Of a stretch of 64,000 bases of DNA, positions 18,455-27,277 are shown piece after piece. Position 1 is the first letter of the stretch. Every line of letters starts with the position of its first letter. Position numbers and translations under genes: made by a program. The stretch covers positions 62,001 to 126,000 of the forward strand of contig CAKVLR010000002.1 of assembly GCA_934757855.1 (NCBI GenBank). The letters run 5' to 3'. Below the pieces are notes generated by a model, which was given only the letters and a program-made list of their open reading frames with translations, had not been told where the DNA came from and made no database searches. This stretch comes from an uncultured Clostridia bacterium (lineage in GTDB: Bacteria > Bacillota > Clostridia > Christensenellales > UBA1242).

Positions 18455-18664
18455 CTATTGCTCTACCTGTACAAGATGACTTACGACTTTAATCATACCG
18501 CGCATAGCCTCGTTGTCTGGCATAACTTTTACTTGGTTGATTTTAGTCAAACCTAATGCACGCAAAGTCTTGCGTTGTTTAGGTGTAGTACAAATTGCAC
18601 TGTGAATTAATTTTATTTTGATTTGTTTAGCCGTAGTTGGCTTTTTTGCTGATGTTTTTTCCAT
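18455..18664 (-). CDS. rpmD: ribosomal protein L30
   Basis: I place the start at the ATG at 18664, behind AGGAGG, giving 69 residues. The longer frame from 18712 would overlap rpsE. The L30 core is QIKIKLIHSAICTTPKQRKT followed by LRALGLTKINQVKVM. A short Lys/Thr-rich N-terminal extension is present. Confidence 0.92.
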   Translation of the reverse strand: MEKTSAKKPTTAKQIKIKLIHSAICTTPKQRKTLRALGLTKINQVKVMPDNEAMRGMIKVVSHLVQVEQ

Positions 18665-18674
18665 AATTCGCCTC

Positions 18675-19229
18675 CTACAACTCTTCCACTGTCTTGCCAC
18701 GGTTTTCAGCAACTTGCTCAGCAGTTTGTAGAGCCTTTAATGCTTCAAATGTAGCACGAACTGTGTTTATTTTATTGTTACTACCATGGTTTTTAGCGGT
18801 AATATCTTTTATACCAGCGAGTTCCAAAACTGGACGAGCAGCACCACCTGCAATCACACCAGTACCTTGTTTAGCAGGCATAAGGTGAATTAAACTAGCA
18901 CCATACTTCATTTTAATTTCGTGAGGTATAGTTGTACCTGCCATAGTGATTGTAATCATATTTTTCTTAGCATCGTTAAAGCCTTTTTCGATAGCATTAA
19001 CAGTTTCACGAGCCTTACCAGTACCGATACCTACGCGACCCTTTTTGTCACCAACGACACAAAGAGCGCTAAAACTCAATGTACGACCACCTTTGATAAC
19101 TTTTTGTACTGAACGCACATTAACCATAATTTTGGTCAAACCGTCATCAACTGGCTTACGGTCTTCGCGTCTGCCACGAGATTTGTTGTCGGAACGACGC
19201 TTGTTGTCATTTTTATTAACTTCTGCCAT
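18675..19229 (-). CDS. rpsE: ribosomal protein S5
   Basis: 184 residues. A charged N-terminal extension of about 25 residues precedes the double-stranded-RNA-binding domain (LTKIMVNVRSVQKVIKGGRT). The C-terminal domain has GKARETVNAIEKG and HGSNNKINTVRATFEAL. S5 helps translational accuracy at the mRNA entry side. Confidence 0.97.
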   Translation of the reverse strand: MAEVNKNDNKRRSDNKSRGRREDRKPVDDGLTKIMVNVRSVQKVIKGGRTLSFSALCVVGDKKGRVGIGTGKARETVNAIEKGFNDAKKNMITITMAGTTIPHEIKMKYGASLIHLMPAKQGTGVIAGGAARPVLELAGIKDITAKNHGSNNKINTVRATFEALKALQTAEQVAENRGKTVEEL

Positions 19230-19237
19230 AATTCCTC

Positions 19238-19606
19238 CTAGAACTCTAACCCTGAGGCACGCGCGCCATCAGATACTTGTTTAACTCGACCTGTATAAAT
19301 GTAACCACCGCGGTCAAAAACGACTTTGGTAATTTTCTTTTCAAGAGCGCGTTTAGCGATTGTTTCACCAATCAAGTACGCTTGCTCTGATTTTGTCTTG
19401 CCCTTCAAAGAGTCAGCCAAGGCTTTTTCCACTGTACCAGCAGATACAAGTGTAACTCCCTTAGTGTCATCAATGATTTGAGCATAGATGTTTGACAAAC
19501 TGCGGTAAACCACAAGTCTTGGGCGTTCGGCAGTACCGCTTAATTTGTTGCGTACGCGTGCATGACGGCGTTGACGCTCTTTATTTTTATCAATTTTGTT
19601 AATCAT
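19238..19606 (-). CDS. rplR: ribosomal protein L18
   Basis: 122 residues with the basic N-terminus (ERQRRHARVRNKLSGTAERP) and the conserved LVVYRSLSNIYAQIIDD and FDRGGYIYTGRVKQVSDGAR segments. L18 binds 5S rRNA. It lies between rplF and rpsE. Confidence 0.97.
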   Translation of the reverse strand: MINKIDKNKERQRRHARVRNKLSGTAERPRLVVYRSLSNIYAQIIDDTKGVTLVSAGTVEKALADSLKGKTKSEQAYLIGETIAKRALEKKITKVVFDRGGYIYTGRVKQVSDGARASGLEF

Positions 19607-19621
19607 CTGTACTACCTCCTA

Positions 19622-20167
19622 CTACTTCTTAGCAGCAGTCTTACCTTCTTTTCTCACAACGACTTCGTCAACATAACGAATACCGTATGCGTGATAAGGC
19701 TCAACTGGTTGAAGTGCGCGAATATTCGCAGCAACTTGTCCGACCTTTTGCTTGTCAAAACCACTTACTTTAACTTCTGTAACGCTAGGGCAACTCAAAG
19801 TGATGCCTTCTGGTGCTGGGAAGATAACTGGGTGGCTGTAACCGATTTTAAATTCGAGAGAACCGTTTTTATCAAATACTTTGTAACCAACACCGTTAAT
19901 TACAAGGTTTTTTGAGAAACCGTTTGTTACACCCTCAATCATATTTGCAATCAATGTACGGTAAAGACCGTGTTGACTGTTTGTCTCACGAGAATTGTTA
20001 AGTGTAGTCAAGTACACTTTACCTTCTACGAGTTCAACTTTTATCAATTTGCTTACTTGTTGTTCGAGTTTGCCCAACTTTCCTGAAACGGTGACAACAT
20101 TGTTGTTTGAAACAGCGAAATCAACTCCAGCAGGAAGTTCGATTGGCTTTTTACCTATTCTTGACAT
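19622..20167 (-). CDS. rplF: ribosomal protein L6
   Basis: 181 residues from the ATG at 20167 (MSRIGKKPIELPAGV), eight bases after AGGAGG. An in-frame GTG nine bases earlier overlaps that ribosome-binding site, so I reject it. The C-terminal half has YHAYGIRYVDEVVVRKEGK, typical of L6. Confidence 0.96.
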   Translation of the reverse strand: MSRIGKKPIELPAGVDFAVSNNNVVTVSGKLGKLEQQVSKLIKVELVEGKVYLTTLNNSRETNSQHGLYRTLIANMIEGVTNGFSKNLVINGVGYKVFDKNGSLEFKIGYSHPVIFPAPEGITLSCPSVTEVKVSGFDKQKVGQVAANIRALQPVEPYHAYGIRYVDEVVVRKEGKTAAKK

Positions 20168-20179
20168 ACAGTGCACCTC

Positions 20180-20578
20180 CTACCATACGAACGCAAGTAC
20201 TTCGCCACCGATACCTTGGTTGCGGGCTTGCTTGTCCGTCATAATTCCTTTACTTGTAGAGATGATTGCGATACCTAAGCCGTTGATAACTCGTGGAAGT
20301 TTGTCAACGCTAGCGTAGATACGAAGACCTGGTTTTGAGATTCTCTTTAAGCCAGTAATCACATATTTACCCTTTGCATCAGTCTTTAAAGTGATGTGGA
20401 TAACTTTGTTTACGCCTTCGCCTTGTTCTGCGAAATCATCAATGTAGCCTTCTTCTTTAAGAATACCAGCAATAGCAAGTTTAACTTTGCTAGTAGGAAT
20501 ATCTACTGTTGCGTGTTTAGCGTTGATAGCGTTTCTAACGCGAGTCAACATATCTGAAATAACATCTGTAACTACCAT
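20180..20578 (-). CDS. rpsH: ribosomal protein S8
   Basis: 132 residues from the ATG at 20578 behind AAGGAGGAG (MVVTDVISDMLTRVRNAI). The C-terminal GLGIAIISTSKGIMTDKQAR is diagnostic. S8 binds the central domain of 16S rRNA and is the spc-operon repressor in E. coli. Confidence 0.96.
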   Translation of the reverse strand: MVVTDVISDMLTRVRNAINAKHATVDIPTSKVKLAIAGILKEEGYIDDFAEQGEGVNKVIHITLKTDAKGKYVITGLKRISKPGLRIYASVDKLPRVINGLGIAIISTSKGIMTDKQARNQGIGGEVLAFVW

Positions 20579-20589
20579 AATACTCCTCC

Positions 20590-20775
20590 TTACCAACTTG
20601 CCTTTTTGACACCTGGGATTTCTCCGCGGTATGCCATTTCTCTAAAACATATACGGCAGATGCCATATTTTTTCAAAACTGCGTGAGGACGACCGCAAAT
20701 TGAGCAACGAGTGTATTCACGAGTTGAAAACTTTTGAGGCTTTTTAGCCTTTAATACTAAACTTTTTCTTGCCAT
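20590..20775 (-). CDS. rpsN: ribosomal protein S14, zinc-ribbon (type Z)
   Basis: 61 residues, the short zinc form. Cysteines are paired as CSIC and CRIC around RPHAVLKKYGI. It sits between rplE and rpsH as in other Firmicutes. Confidence 0.96.
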   Translation of the reverse strand: MARKSLVLKAKKPQKFSTREYTRCSICGRPHAVLKKYGICRICFREMAYRGEIPGVKKASW

Positions 20776-20787
20776 TTTACTCTCCTC

Positions 20788-21399
20788 CTACGCCTTTTTG
20801 AAAGGCATTCCTAATGCTGTCAGGAGCGCCTTTGCTTCGCTGTCGGTATTTGCATCAGTAACGATACATACATCGAAGCCTCTTACTTTTTCGATTTTGT
20901 CGTAGTCGATTTCTGGGAATACTAATTGTTCTTTAATACCCATTGAGTAGTTTCCTTTGCCATCGAAAGACTTTGCAGAAACACCTCTAAAATCTCTTAC
21001 GCGAGGAAGTGCAACAGAGATTAATCTGTCCAAAAACTCCCACATTTTGTCGCCACGCAAAGTAATTTTTGCACCAATCTTCATACCTTCACGAAGTTTG
21101 AAGTTTGCAACTGCTTTTTTAGCACTTGTAACCAAAGGTTTTTGACCAGTGATAAGTCCTAATTCGTCAACAGCCATATTAAAACTCTTTGCGTTGTCTT
21201 TTACATCACCAAGACCAGCATTTACCACAATTTTGTTAACGCGTGGAACTTGATTGATGTTTTTGTAACCCAACTCTTTTTCAAGTGCTGGAACAACTTT
21301 TGTTTCGTAGTAAACTTGCAAACGAGGTTTTGCCTTTTTGCTTGCTACTTTGCTATCGGTTGCAGTTTCTTTAGCAACCTGATTAACTTCATCTTTCAC
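20788..21399 (-). CDS. rplE: ribosomal protein L5
   Basis: 203 residues from a GTG start at 21399 behind GGAGG. About 25 N-terminal residues rich in Lys, Ala, Thr and Glu precede the usual L5 core (RLQVYYETKVVPALEKELGY). The 5S rRNA-binding surface segment NIQ/NINQVPRVNKIVVNAGLGD and RGVSAKSFDGKGNYSMGIKE are present. Confidence 0.95.
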   Translation of the reverse strand: MKDEVNQVAKETATDSKVASKKAKPRLQVYYETKVVPALEKELGYKNINQVPRVNKIVVNAGLGDVKDNAKSFNMAVDELGLITGQKPLVTSAKKAVANFKLREGMKIGAKITLRGDKMWEFLDRLISVALPRVRDFRGVSAKSFDGKGNYSMGIKEQLVFPEIDYDKIEKVRGFDVCIVTDANTDSEAKALLTALGMPFKKA

Positions 21400-21420
21400 T
21401 ATTTATTCCTCCAATCGTGG

Positions 21421-21930
21421 TTACTTGCCCTGAGATTTAGCAACTGGGGTCTTACGCTTTGTAGCAGTTGTTTTACCAGCTTCTACGCCACTTGCCTTAG
21501 TTGTCTTAGGAGCGGTTTTCTTAGTTTCTTTTGTTGTCTTTTCCGCTTTTTCGACCTTTTCTTTCTTTTCGCTTGCTTGCTTAGCATCTTTTTTGGCTTT
21601 TGTTTGTTTTACGCCGTCCATAAATGCGCCACATTTCTTACAAGCTCGGTGTTTTGTACCCTTCTCATCGAAAGCGTGTCCGATACGAGTTGCTTTACCA
21701 CAAGATGGGCAAAGTAGCATAACATTTGAAACATCAATTCCTGCTTCAACCTTTTTGATGCCACCTTTGTCTTTTTGAGAACGAGGTTTTGAGTGTTTGT
21801 GAACGATATTGACACCCTCCACAACAACTCTACCTTTTTGACTGTCAGAGGACATAATCTTACCGGTTTTACCCTTGTCTTTACCTGCTATAACGACTAC
21901 ATTGTCGCCTGTTCTTAAATTGCTGTTCAT
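21421..21930 (-). CDS. rplX: ribosomal protein L24 with long Lys/Ala/Thr-rich tail
   Basis: 169 residues against about 105 for normal L24. The core has the KOW motif (RTGDNVVVIAGKDKGKTGKI) and the C-terminal Cys pairs CPSC and CKKC. From about residue 110 a low-complexity tail rich in Lys, Ala, Glu, Thr and Pro follows, resembling histone H1-like tails. L24 initiates 50S assembly. Confidence 0.95.
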   Translation of the reverse strand: MNSNLRTGDNVVVIAGKDKGKTGKIMSSDSQKGRVVVEGVNIVHKHSKPRSQKDKGGIKKVEAGIDVSNVMLLCPSCGKATRIGHAFDEKGTKHRACKKCGAFMDGVKQTKAKKDAKQASEKKEKVEKAEKTTKETKKTAPKTTKASGVEAGKTTATKRKTPVAKSQGK

Positions 21931-21943
21931 TAAGATTTCCTCC

Positions 21944-22312
21944 TTATAGTACTTCGTTAGCGAGCGAAATAATTTTCATAAAGTCGCGCTCACGGAGTTC
22001 TCTTGCGATAGGTCCAAATACACGAGTACCTTTTGGTTGTTTATCCTTGTCGATGATTACGCAAGCGTTTTCATCAAAGCGGATTGAACTACCATCTGGT
22101 CTGCGCACGCCACGCTTACTGCGGACAATTACGGCCTTTACAACATCGCCTTTCTTTACGCTACCGCCTGGGATAGCATTTTTAACTGTACCAACGATAA
22201 TATCACCGATATTACCAGTTTTTCTAAAAGAACCACCAAGCACGCGGATACACATCAATTCTTTTGCACCAGTGTTGTCGGCTACTTTTAATTTTGTTTG
22301 AGGCATTATCAT
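21944..22312 (-). CDS. rplN: ribosomal protein L14
   Basis: 122 residues, standard. It begins MIMPQTKLKVADNTGAKELM and contains the conserved VIVRSKRGVRRPDGSSIRFD and GTRVFGPIARELRERDFMKI. L14 contacts 16S rRNA at an intersubunit bridge. Confidence 0.97.
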   Translation of the reverse strand: MIMPQTKLKVADNTGAKELMCIRVLGGSFRKTGNIGDIIVGTVKNAIPGGSVKKGDVVKAVIVRSKRGVRRPDGSSIRFDENACVIIDKDKQPKGTRVFGPIARELRERDFMKIISLANEVL

Positions 22313-22329
22313 AACAGATTACTCCTTTA

Positions 22330-22596
22330 CTATTTCGCTTTTTCTACGATTTTAACCAATCTAAAATGTTTGTTTTTAGACAATGGACGAGTTTCAGCGA
22401 TTACGACCTTATCGCCTATTGAACACTCATTTTTAGGGTCGTCAACAAAGAACTTTACAGTCTTTTTAACGATTTTCTTATAAATAGGGTGGCGAACACT
22501 GTTTACGATTGCTACAACAGCAGTCCCGTTCATAAGGTTGCTAACAACGATACCTGTGCGTTGTTTACGGCTATTTCTTACTTGTGCGTTTTCCAT
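22330..22596 (-). CDS. rpsQ: ribosomal protein S17
   Basis: 88 residues, OB fold. Recognisable segments are RKQRTGIVVSNLMNGTAVVA, HPIYKKIVKKT and the family ending VVIAETRPLSKNKHFRLVKI. It is placed between rpmC and rplN. Confidence 0.96.
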   Translation of the reverse strand: MENAQVRNSRKQRTGIVVSNLMNGTAVVAIVNSVRHPIYKKIVKKTVKFFVDDPKNECSIGDKVVIAETRPLSKNKHFRLVKIVEKAK

Positions 22597-22612
22597 ATTC
22601 TATCCTCCACCC

Positions 22613-22822
22613 TTAATTTTCCTTTTTACTCTCAGCCAACTCACGCTCGCGCAAGATTGTCATAACCTTTGCGATGTCCTTACGGATTGAGTTTAGCATC
22701 ATAGGATTTGTTAATTGACCAGTTGCGTGAGAGAAGCGCAAGTTAAAGTGTTCGCTTTTTAAACTTTTCAACTTGTTTTGCAATTCTTCTGTGGTCATTT
22801 CTCTAAATTCCTTAGTTTTCAT
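22613..22822 (-). CDS. rpmC: ribosomal protein L29
   Basis: 69 residues, mostly two helices. The pattern REMTTEELQNKLKSLKSEHF and LRFSHATGQL is typical. L29 lies beside the polypeptide exit tunnel. Its start overlaps the end of rplP by 11 bases. Confidence 0.95.
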   Translation of the reverse strand: MKTKEFREMTTEELQNKLKSLKSEHFNLRFSHATGQLTNPMMLNSIRKDIAKVMTILRERELAESKKEN

Positions 22823-23300
22823 TGCTTACTCCCTCCTCTTTGGTCTCTTTTTTGGTAGTACCGTTGAGTTTAGCATCAACAATGCTGTCTAAGTCAGCCT
22901 TGCTGTAGAATTTGGTTTCAACTGGCAACTTGTGAGCAGCCAAGCGGAGTGCTTCCCTAGCGACTTCTTCTGAAACGCCAGCGATTTCAAACAACACTCT
23001 ACCTGGGCGAACAACAGCAACCCAGCCTTCCAAATTACCTTTACCTTTACCCATACGAGTTCCCAAAGGTTTTTGTGAGTAAGGTTTGTCTGGGAAGATT
23101 TTAATCCAAACAGTACCTACTCTTTTCATATAACGAGTCATCGCAACACGCGCTGCCTCAATTTGTCTTGATTTTACCCAGCAAGGAGCAGTAGCAACAA
23201 GTCCGTATTCACCATAAGCGATACGGTTACCGCGCAAAGATTCACCCTTCATACGGCCTTTTTGCACCTTACGGTGTTTTGTTCTCTTTGGCATTAACAT
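22812..23300 (-). CDS. rplP: ribosomal protein L16
   Basis: 162 residues, with a ~20-residue charged C-terminal extension. The core MPKRTKHRKVQKGRMKGESL and the GKGKGNLEGWVAVVRPGRVL loop near the A-site tRNA elbow are conserved. It overlaps the rpsC stop by one base. Confidence 0.96.
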   Translation of the reverse strand: MLMPKRTKHRKVQKGRMKGESLRGNRIAYGEYGLVATAPCWVKSRQIEAARVAMTRYMKRVGTVWIKIFPDKPYSQKPLGTRMGKGKGNLEGWVAVVRPGRVLFEIAGVSEEVAREALRLAAHKLPVETKFYSKADLDSIVDAKLNGTTKKETKEEGVSNEN

Positions 23301-23977
23301 TATTGCTCACCCCCCTGTTTGCTAGGAGTTTTGTTAGATTTTAAGATTTCGCCTTTGTAAATCCAAACCTTTACACCAAGCACACCGTATGTAGTGTGTG
23401 CTTCTGCAAAACCATAGTCGATGTCGGCTCTGATTGTGTGCAAAGGAACTGAACCTTGTGAGTATTGCTCACTACGAGCGATTTCAGCACCGTTGATACG
23501 GCCACTAACCAAAATCTTACAACCTTGCACGCCTGCTTTCATTACGCGTTGCAAGTTAGATTTGATTGCACGCTTAACCAAAACACGCTTTTCGATTTGA
23601 GCAGCGATTGTTTGAGCAACAACTGCTGAATCAGTGTCAAGATTTTTCACTTCTTTGATGTTGATTGAAACTTGCTTACCATCAACTAGTTTGTCAAGTT
23701 CCTTCTTTAATTGCTCAATACCAGCACCCTTTTGTCCAATGATAAGACCTGGTCTACCAGTAATGATGTTTACTACCACTTTACCTTGAGCGCCTTGTGC
23801 GCGTTCAATAGTAACGCGAGAAATTAATGCATCGTGGTATTTTTTAAGTATAAATTCACGAACAGTGTTGTCCTCTAAAAGGTTTTTTGCAAAATCCTTT
23901 TTGTCAGCGTACCAGTTTGCGTCCCAGTCTTTTACAACACCAACTCTAAGTCCGTGTGGATTAACTTTCTGACCCAT
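23300..23977 (-). CDS. rpsC: ribosomal protein S3
   Basis: 225 residues. Starts MGQKVNPHGLRVGVVKDWDA. The KH domain shows GRPGLIIGQKGAGIEQLK (residues ~75-92). The C-terminal domain has GCKILVSGRINGAEIARSEQ. S3 lines the mRNA entry tunnel. Confidence 0.97.
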   Translation of the reverse strand: MGQKVNPHGLRVGVVKDWDANWYADKKDFAKNLLEDNTVREFILKKYHDALISRVTIERAQGAQGKVVVNIITGRPGLIIGQKGAGIEQLKKELDKLVDGKQVSINIKEVKNLDTDSAVVAQTIAAQIEKRVLVKRAIKSNLQRVMKAGVQGCKILVSGRINGAEIARSEQYSQGSVPLHTIRADIDYGFAEAHTTYGVLGVKVWIYKGEILKSNKTPSKQGGEQ

Positions 23978-23979
23978 AA

Positions 23980-24534
23980 TTACTTCGCGCCTCCTTTTGT
24001 AGTAGTTGTTTTCTTAGTAGTCTTGCTAGCAGGCTTTTTTGCGCTAGCAGTTTCTGCCTTTACTTGCTCTTTTGCAGTTTCAGCAACATCTACATTTGCA
24101 GTAGCGGTTGCTTTTTCAGCCTTTGCAGACTTTTTAACAGCAACAGGTGCAACATTCTTTTCATCAAGGATAATAGTAATGTGACTTGTGCGTTTCAAGA
24201 TTTGGTCTGCGCTGCCGTGTGAGCGTGGCCACCATCTCTTGTAAGTAGGACCCTCGTTAGCGTATGCTTCTGCAACGAAAAGGTCATCTTTTGCAATGTT
24301 TTTAAATTCAGCATTTGCACCAGCAGATGCAAGCACTTTAACCAAAACTTCACTAGCAGCCTTTGGAGTGCCTTGCAAAATAGCCATAGCGTCATTGTAA
24401 CTTTTGCCACGAATAATATCGAGGACAATGCGAACTTTGCTTGGGCTGATGCGAATATACTTAGCCGTTGCTTGAGGGCGACGGTCAGCATTTGCTTTGC
24501 GGGCAAGTGCTTTTTCTCTCATTCTTTTTGCCAT
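23980..24534 (-). CDS. rplV: ribosomal protein L22 with long Lys/Ala-rich tail
   Basis: 184 residues compared with about 110-115 for typical L22. The core includes YIRISPSKVRIVLDIIRGKS and the exit-tunnel loop region WWPRSHGSADQILKRTSHIT. From about residue 125 a tail rich in Ala, Lys, Thr and Val runs to the C-terminus, similar in composition to the L24 tail nearby. Confidence 0.95.
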   Translation of the reverse strand: MAKRMREKALARKANADRRPQATAKYIRISPSKVRIVLDIIRGKSYNDAMAILQGTPKAASEVLVKVLASAGANAEFKNIAKDDLFVAEAYANEGPTYKRWWPRSHGSADQILKRTSHITIILDEKNVAPVAVKKSAKAEKATATANVDVAETAKEQVKAETASAKKPASKTTKKTTTTKGGAK

Positions 24535-24550
24535 ACATTATACCTCACTC

Positions 24551-24832
24551 TTATTTCTTGGCATCAGCGACTTTTGAACCGCCGTGTCCCTTAAATGTTC
24601 TAGTTGGAGCAAACTCGCCGAGTTTGTGTCCTACCATTTCAGCAGAACAGTAAACGGGAATGTGTTTACGACCGTTGTGAACAGCGATTGTGTGTCCTAC
24701 AAAGTCAGGGTAGATTGTGCTTGCTCTAGACCAAGTTTTGATTGGTTTCTTCTCATTCTTGGCGTTTAGTTCTTGGACTCTTGCCATCAAGCGCTTTTCC
24801 ACATACGGCATCTTCTTCAAACTTCTACTCAT
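24551..24832 (-). CDS. rpsS: ribosomal protein S19
   Basis: 93 residues, standard length. MSRSLKKMPYVEKRLMARVQ, KTWSRASTIYPDFVGHTIAV and GHKLGEFAPTRTFKGHG are diagnostic. S19 lies in the 30S head with S13. Confidence 0.97.
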   Translation of the reverse strand: MSRSLKKMPYVEKRLMARVQELNAKNEKKPIKTWSRASTIYPDFVGHTIAVHNGRKHIPVYCSAEMVGHKLGEFAPTRTFKGHGGSKVADAKK

Positions 24833-24843
24833 AATGCTTACTC

Positions 24844-25671
24844 CTAATTAACTCTCTTTAAAATCATACTACTGCTTGGTTTGCGTTTGTTACGAGTCTT
24901 TTTACCAAGAGCAGGTTTACCCCAAGGGGTACGAGGGCCAGGCAAACCGATTGGAGCCTTTGACTCACCACCACCATGTGGGTGATCAACTGGGTTCATA
25001 ACACTACCACGAACAGTTGGGCGAATACCGCGGTAACGAGTGTTACCAGCCTTACCCCATTTAACCAACTCGTGGTCAACATTACCAATTTGACCGATAG
25101 TAGCACGGCATTTTGCAGAAACCATACGCATTTCGCCACTAGGCAACTTCAAAGTTGCTCTGCTACCTTCTTTTGCTACCAAACGAGCAGAGTTACCAGC
25201 ACTACGCGCCATTTGTCCACCCTTACCTGGTTGCATTTCAATGTTGTGGATAACTGTACCAACTGGCATATCAGCCATAGGCATTGCGTTACCCACTTTA
25301 ATTTCACAGTTTGCACCGCTCATAACTACTTGGCCTACTGTAAGTCCAAGTGGAGCGATGATGTAACGCTTTTCACCGTCTGCATAATTTAGCAAAGCGA
25401 TGTAAGCACTGCGGTTTGGATCGTACTCAATAGTCTTTACTGTTGCAGGAATACCATCTTTGTTACGCTTGAAATCAATGACACGGTATTTTCTCTTTGT
25501 ACCGCCACCTTGATGACGAACAGTAATTCTGCCGTACATATTGCGACCAGCATTCTTTTTGATTGGTTTCAACAATGACTTTTCAGGTGTTGAAGTAGTC
25601 AACTCCTCAAAAGTTGGGCGAATGGTGTGACGCAAAGTAGGTGTTATAGGTCTAAATCTTTTAACTGACAT
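24844..25671 (-). CDS. rplB: ribosomal protein L2
   Basis: 275 residues, standard. It has the peptidyl-transferase-proximal loop with the conserved His (VMNPVDHPHGGGESKAPIGL) and the basic C-terminus ending TRNKRKPSSSMILKRVN. L2 is needed for subunit joining and peptide-bond formation. Confidence 0.98.
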   Translation of the reverse strand: MSVKRFRPITPTLRHTIRPTFEELTTSTPEKSLLKPIKKNAGRNMYGRITVRHQGGGTKRKYRVIDFKRNKDGIPATVKTIEYDPNRSAYIALLNYADGEKRYIIAPLGLTVGQVVMSGANCEIKVGNAMPMADMPVGTVIHNIEMQPGKGGQMARSAGNSARLVAKEGSRATLKLPSGEMRMVSAKCRATIGQIGNVDHELVKWGKAGNTRYRGIRPTVRGSVMNPVDHPHGGGESKAPIGLPGPRTPWGKPALGKKTRNKRKPSSSMILKRVN

Positions 25672-25689
25672 AACTATCCTCCTCCTGCA

Positions 25690-25983
25690 TTACGACAAGC
25701 TTTCAAAGAACGCGATAGGCTTGCTGTCCTTTTTTAAAACAACGATTGCCTTTTTCACACTTGTAGTGTAACCAGCAGTTCTTCCTTGCCTTTTTTTAGG
25801 TTTTTTTGCTGTAATTTGAGTGTTTACTGATTCAACATCAACATTAAACAACTCTTGTACTGCGCTTTTGATTTGAGTCTTAGTAGCTGATTTTTCAACC
25901 ACGAACCAGTAGCGTTTCTTTGCTATATCGGCATAACTCTTTTCTGACAAAAGCGGTTTAATAATAATCTTATTTGCTTCCAT
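25690..25983 (-). CDS. rplW: ribosomal protein L23
   Basis: 97 residues with the L23 pattern IIIKPLLSEKSYADIAKKRY and TKTQIKSAVQELFNVDVESV. L23 docks trigger factor and SRP at the tunnel exit. It overlaps the rplD stop by one base. Confidence 0.96.
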   Translation of the reverse strand: MEANKIIIKPLLSEKSYADIAKKRYWFVVEKSATKTQIKSAVQELFNVDVESVNTQITAKKPKKRQGRTAGYTTSVKKAIVVLKKDSKPIAFFESLS

Positions 25984-26609
25984 TATTCAGTATAAGCCTC
26001 CTCTATAGATTTTATCGCCTGTTTAGTGATAAGAATTTTATCAGCACTAACGATTTGGTAAACATTTAAAATGTTAAAGTTTTCCACCAAAACTCTTGCA
26101 ATGTTTGCACTAGATTTCATAACATTTTCGTTTGCTTGGTCCAAAACAACCAAAACTGATTTGTCAAACTTAAATGCATCTAATACTGCTTGCATATTTT
26201 TTGTCTTGTGGTCTGCCAAATTGAAGTCTTCAACAACGAAAACATCTTTTTGAGCAATTTTAGCACTAATAGCGCTACAGAAAGCAACTCTCTTTGCTGT
26301 CTTGTTTACCTTTTGTGAGTAATCACGAGGTTTAAGAGCAAATGCAAGTCCACCTTTTGTCCATTGAGGACCACGACGACTACCTTGACGAGCGTGACCA
26401 GTGTGCTTTTGTTGCCAAGGCTTTTTCGCTCTACCGCGCACTTCGCTACGGCTAAGGTTTGCCTTTGTACCTTGTCTTTGGTTGTTAAGGTACGCTACCA
26501 CAACCTGATGAATGAGTGCCTCATTGTATTCTGCACCGAATACTGCATCATCAAGTTTCACATTGCCGACTTCAACGGCTTGCAAATTATAAACTTTTGT
26601 TGTAGGCAT
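25983..26609 (-). CDS. rplD: ribosomal protein L4
   Basis: 208 residues. The exit-tunnel loop reads RSEVRGRAKKPWQQKHTGHA followed by RQGSRRGPQWTKGG, strongly conserved. In E. coli L4 also represses the S10 operon by binding its leader; the long rpsJ leader here makes a similar arrangement conceivable but unproven. Confidence 0.97.
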   Translation of the reverse strand: MPTTKVYNLQAVEVGNVKLDDAVFGAEYNEALIHQVVVAYLNNQRQGTKANLSRSEVRGRAKKPWQQKHTGHARQGSRRGPQWTKGGLAFALKPRDYSQKVNKTAKRVAFCSAISAKIAQKDVFVVEDFNLADHKTKNMQAVLDAFKFDKSVLVVLDQANENVMKSSANIARVLVENFNILNVYQIVSADKILITKQAIKSIEEAYTE

Positions 26610-26621
26610 AATTCACTCCTT

Positions 26622-27251
26622 CTAGGCTTTGACAGCGTTTCTTACCATAACCACACCATTGCGTGGGCCAGGAATAGCGCCTTTTACCAAAATTAAGTTT
26701 CTACTACTATCAACCCTTACGACCTCAAGGTTTTGAACTGTTGTGCGAGTGCCACCCATACGACCAGCCATTCTCTTGCCTTTAAATACTTTGGCAATTC
26801 CAGGACCACTACCCAAAGATTGGTGACGGTGAATCTTGTTACCACCGTGTGTGTTGTCTTGGTGACGCATATTCCAGCGTTTGATTAAACCAGTGAAACC
26901 GTGACCACGGCTATTACCGATTACATCTACTTTTTCGCCTTCACTAAATACATCGCACTTGATTTCTTGTCCAACAGAGTATGTAGAAATGTCTTGCACG
27001 CGGAATTCGCGCAAAATGCGCTTAGGCTCCACGCCAGCCTTTTCAAATGTACCCATTCTTGGCTTATTTACTAAGTCCTTATTGATACTACCATAGGCAA
27101 CAACAATCGCATTGTAACCGTCCTTGTCCTCGTTCTTAATTTGAACGATAACATTTGGCTCGGCTTCAACAACTGTTACAGGGATTACTAATCCGTTGGT
27201 AGCAAAGACTTGAGTCATACCAAGTTTTTTACCTAAGATTGCTTTGTTCAT
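26622..27251 (-). CDS. rplC: ribosomal protein L3
   Basis: 209 residues. MNKAILGKKLGMTQVFATNG at the start and the W-finger region NMRHQDNTHGGNKIHRHQS reaching the peptidyl-transferase centre are typical. The order rpsJ, rplC, rplD, rplW is the standard S10 order. Confidence 0.97.
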   Translation of the reverse strand: MNKAILGKKLGMTQVFATNGLVIPVTVVEAEPNVIVQIKNEDKDGYNAIVVAYGSINKDLVNKPRMGTFEKAGVEPKRILREFRVQDISTYSVGQEIKCDVFSEGEKVDVIGNSRGHGFTGLIKRWNMRHQDNTHGGNKIHRHQSLGSGPGIAKVFKGKRMAGRMGGTRTTVQNLEVVRVDSSRNLILVKGAIPGPRNGVVMVRNAVKA

Positions 27252-27277
27252 AACTAACTCTCCTTATTGTTGTTTGC

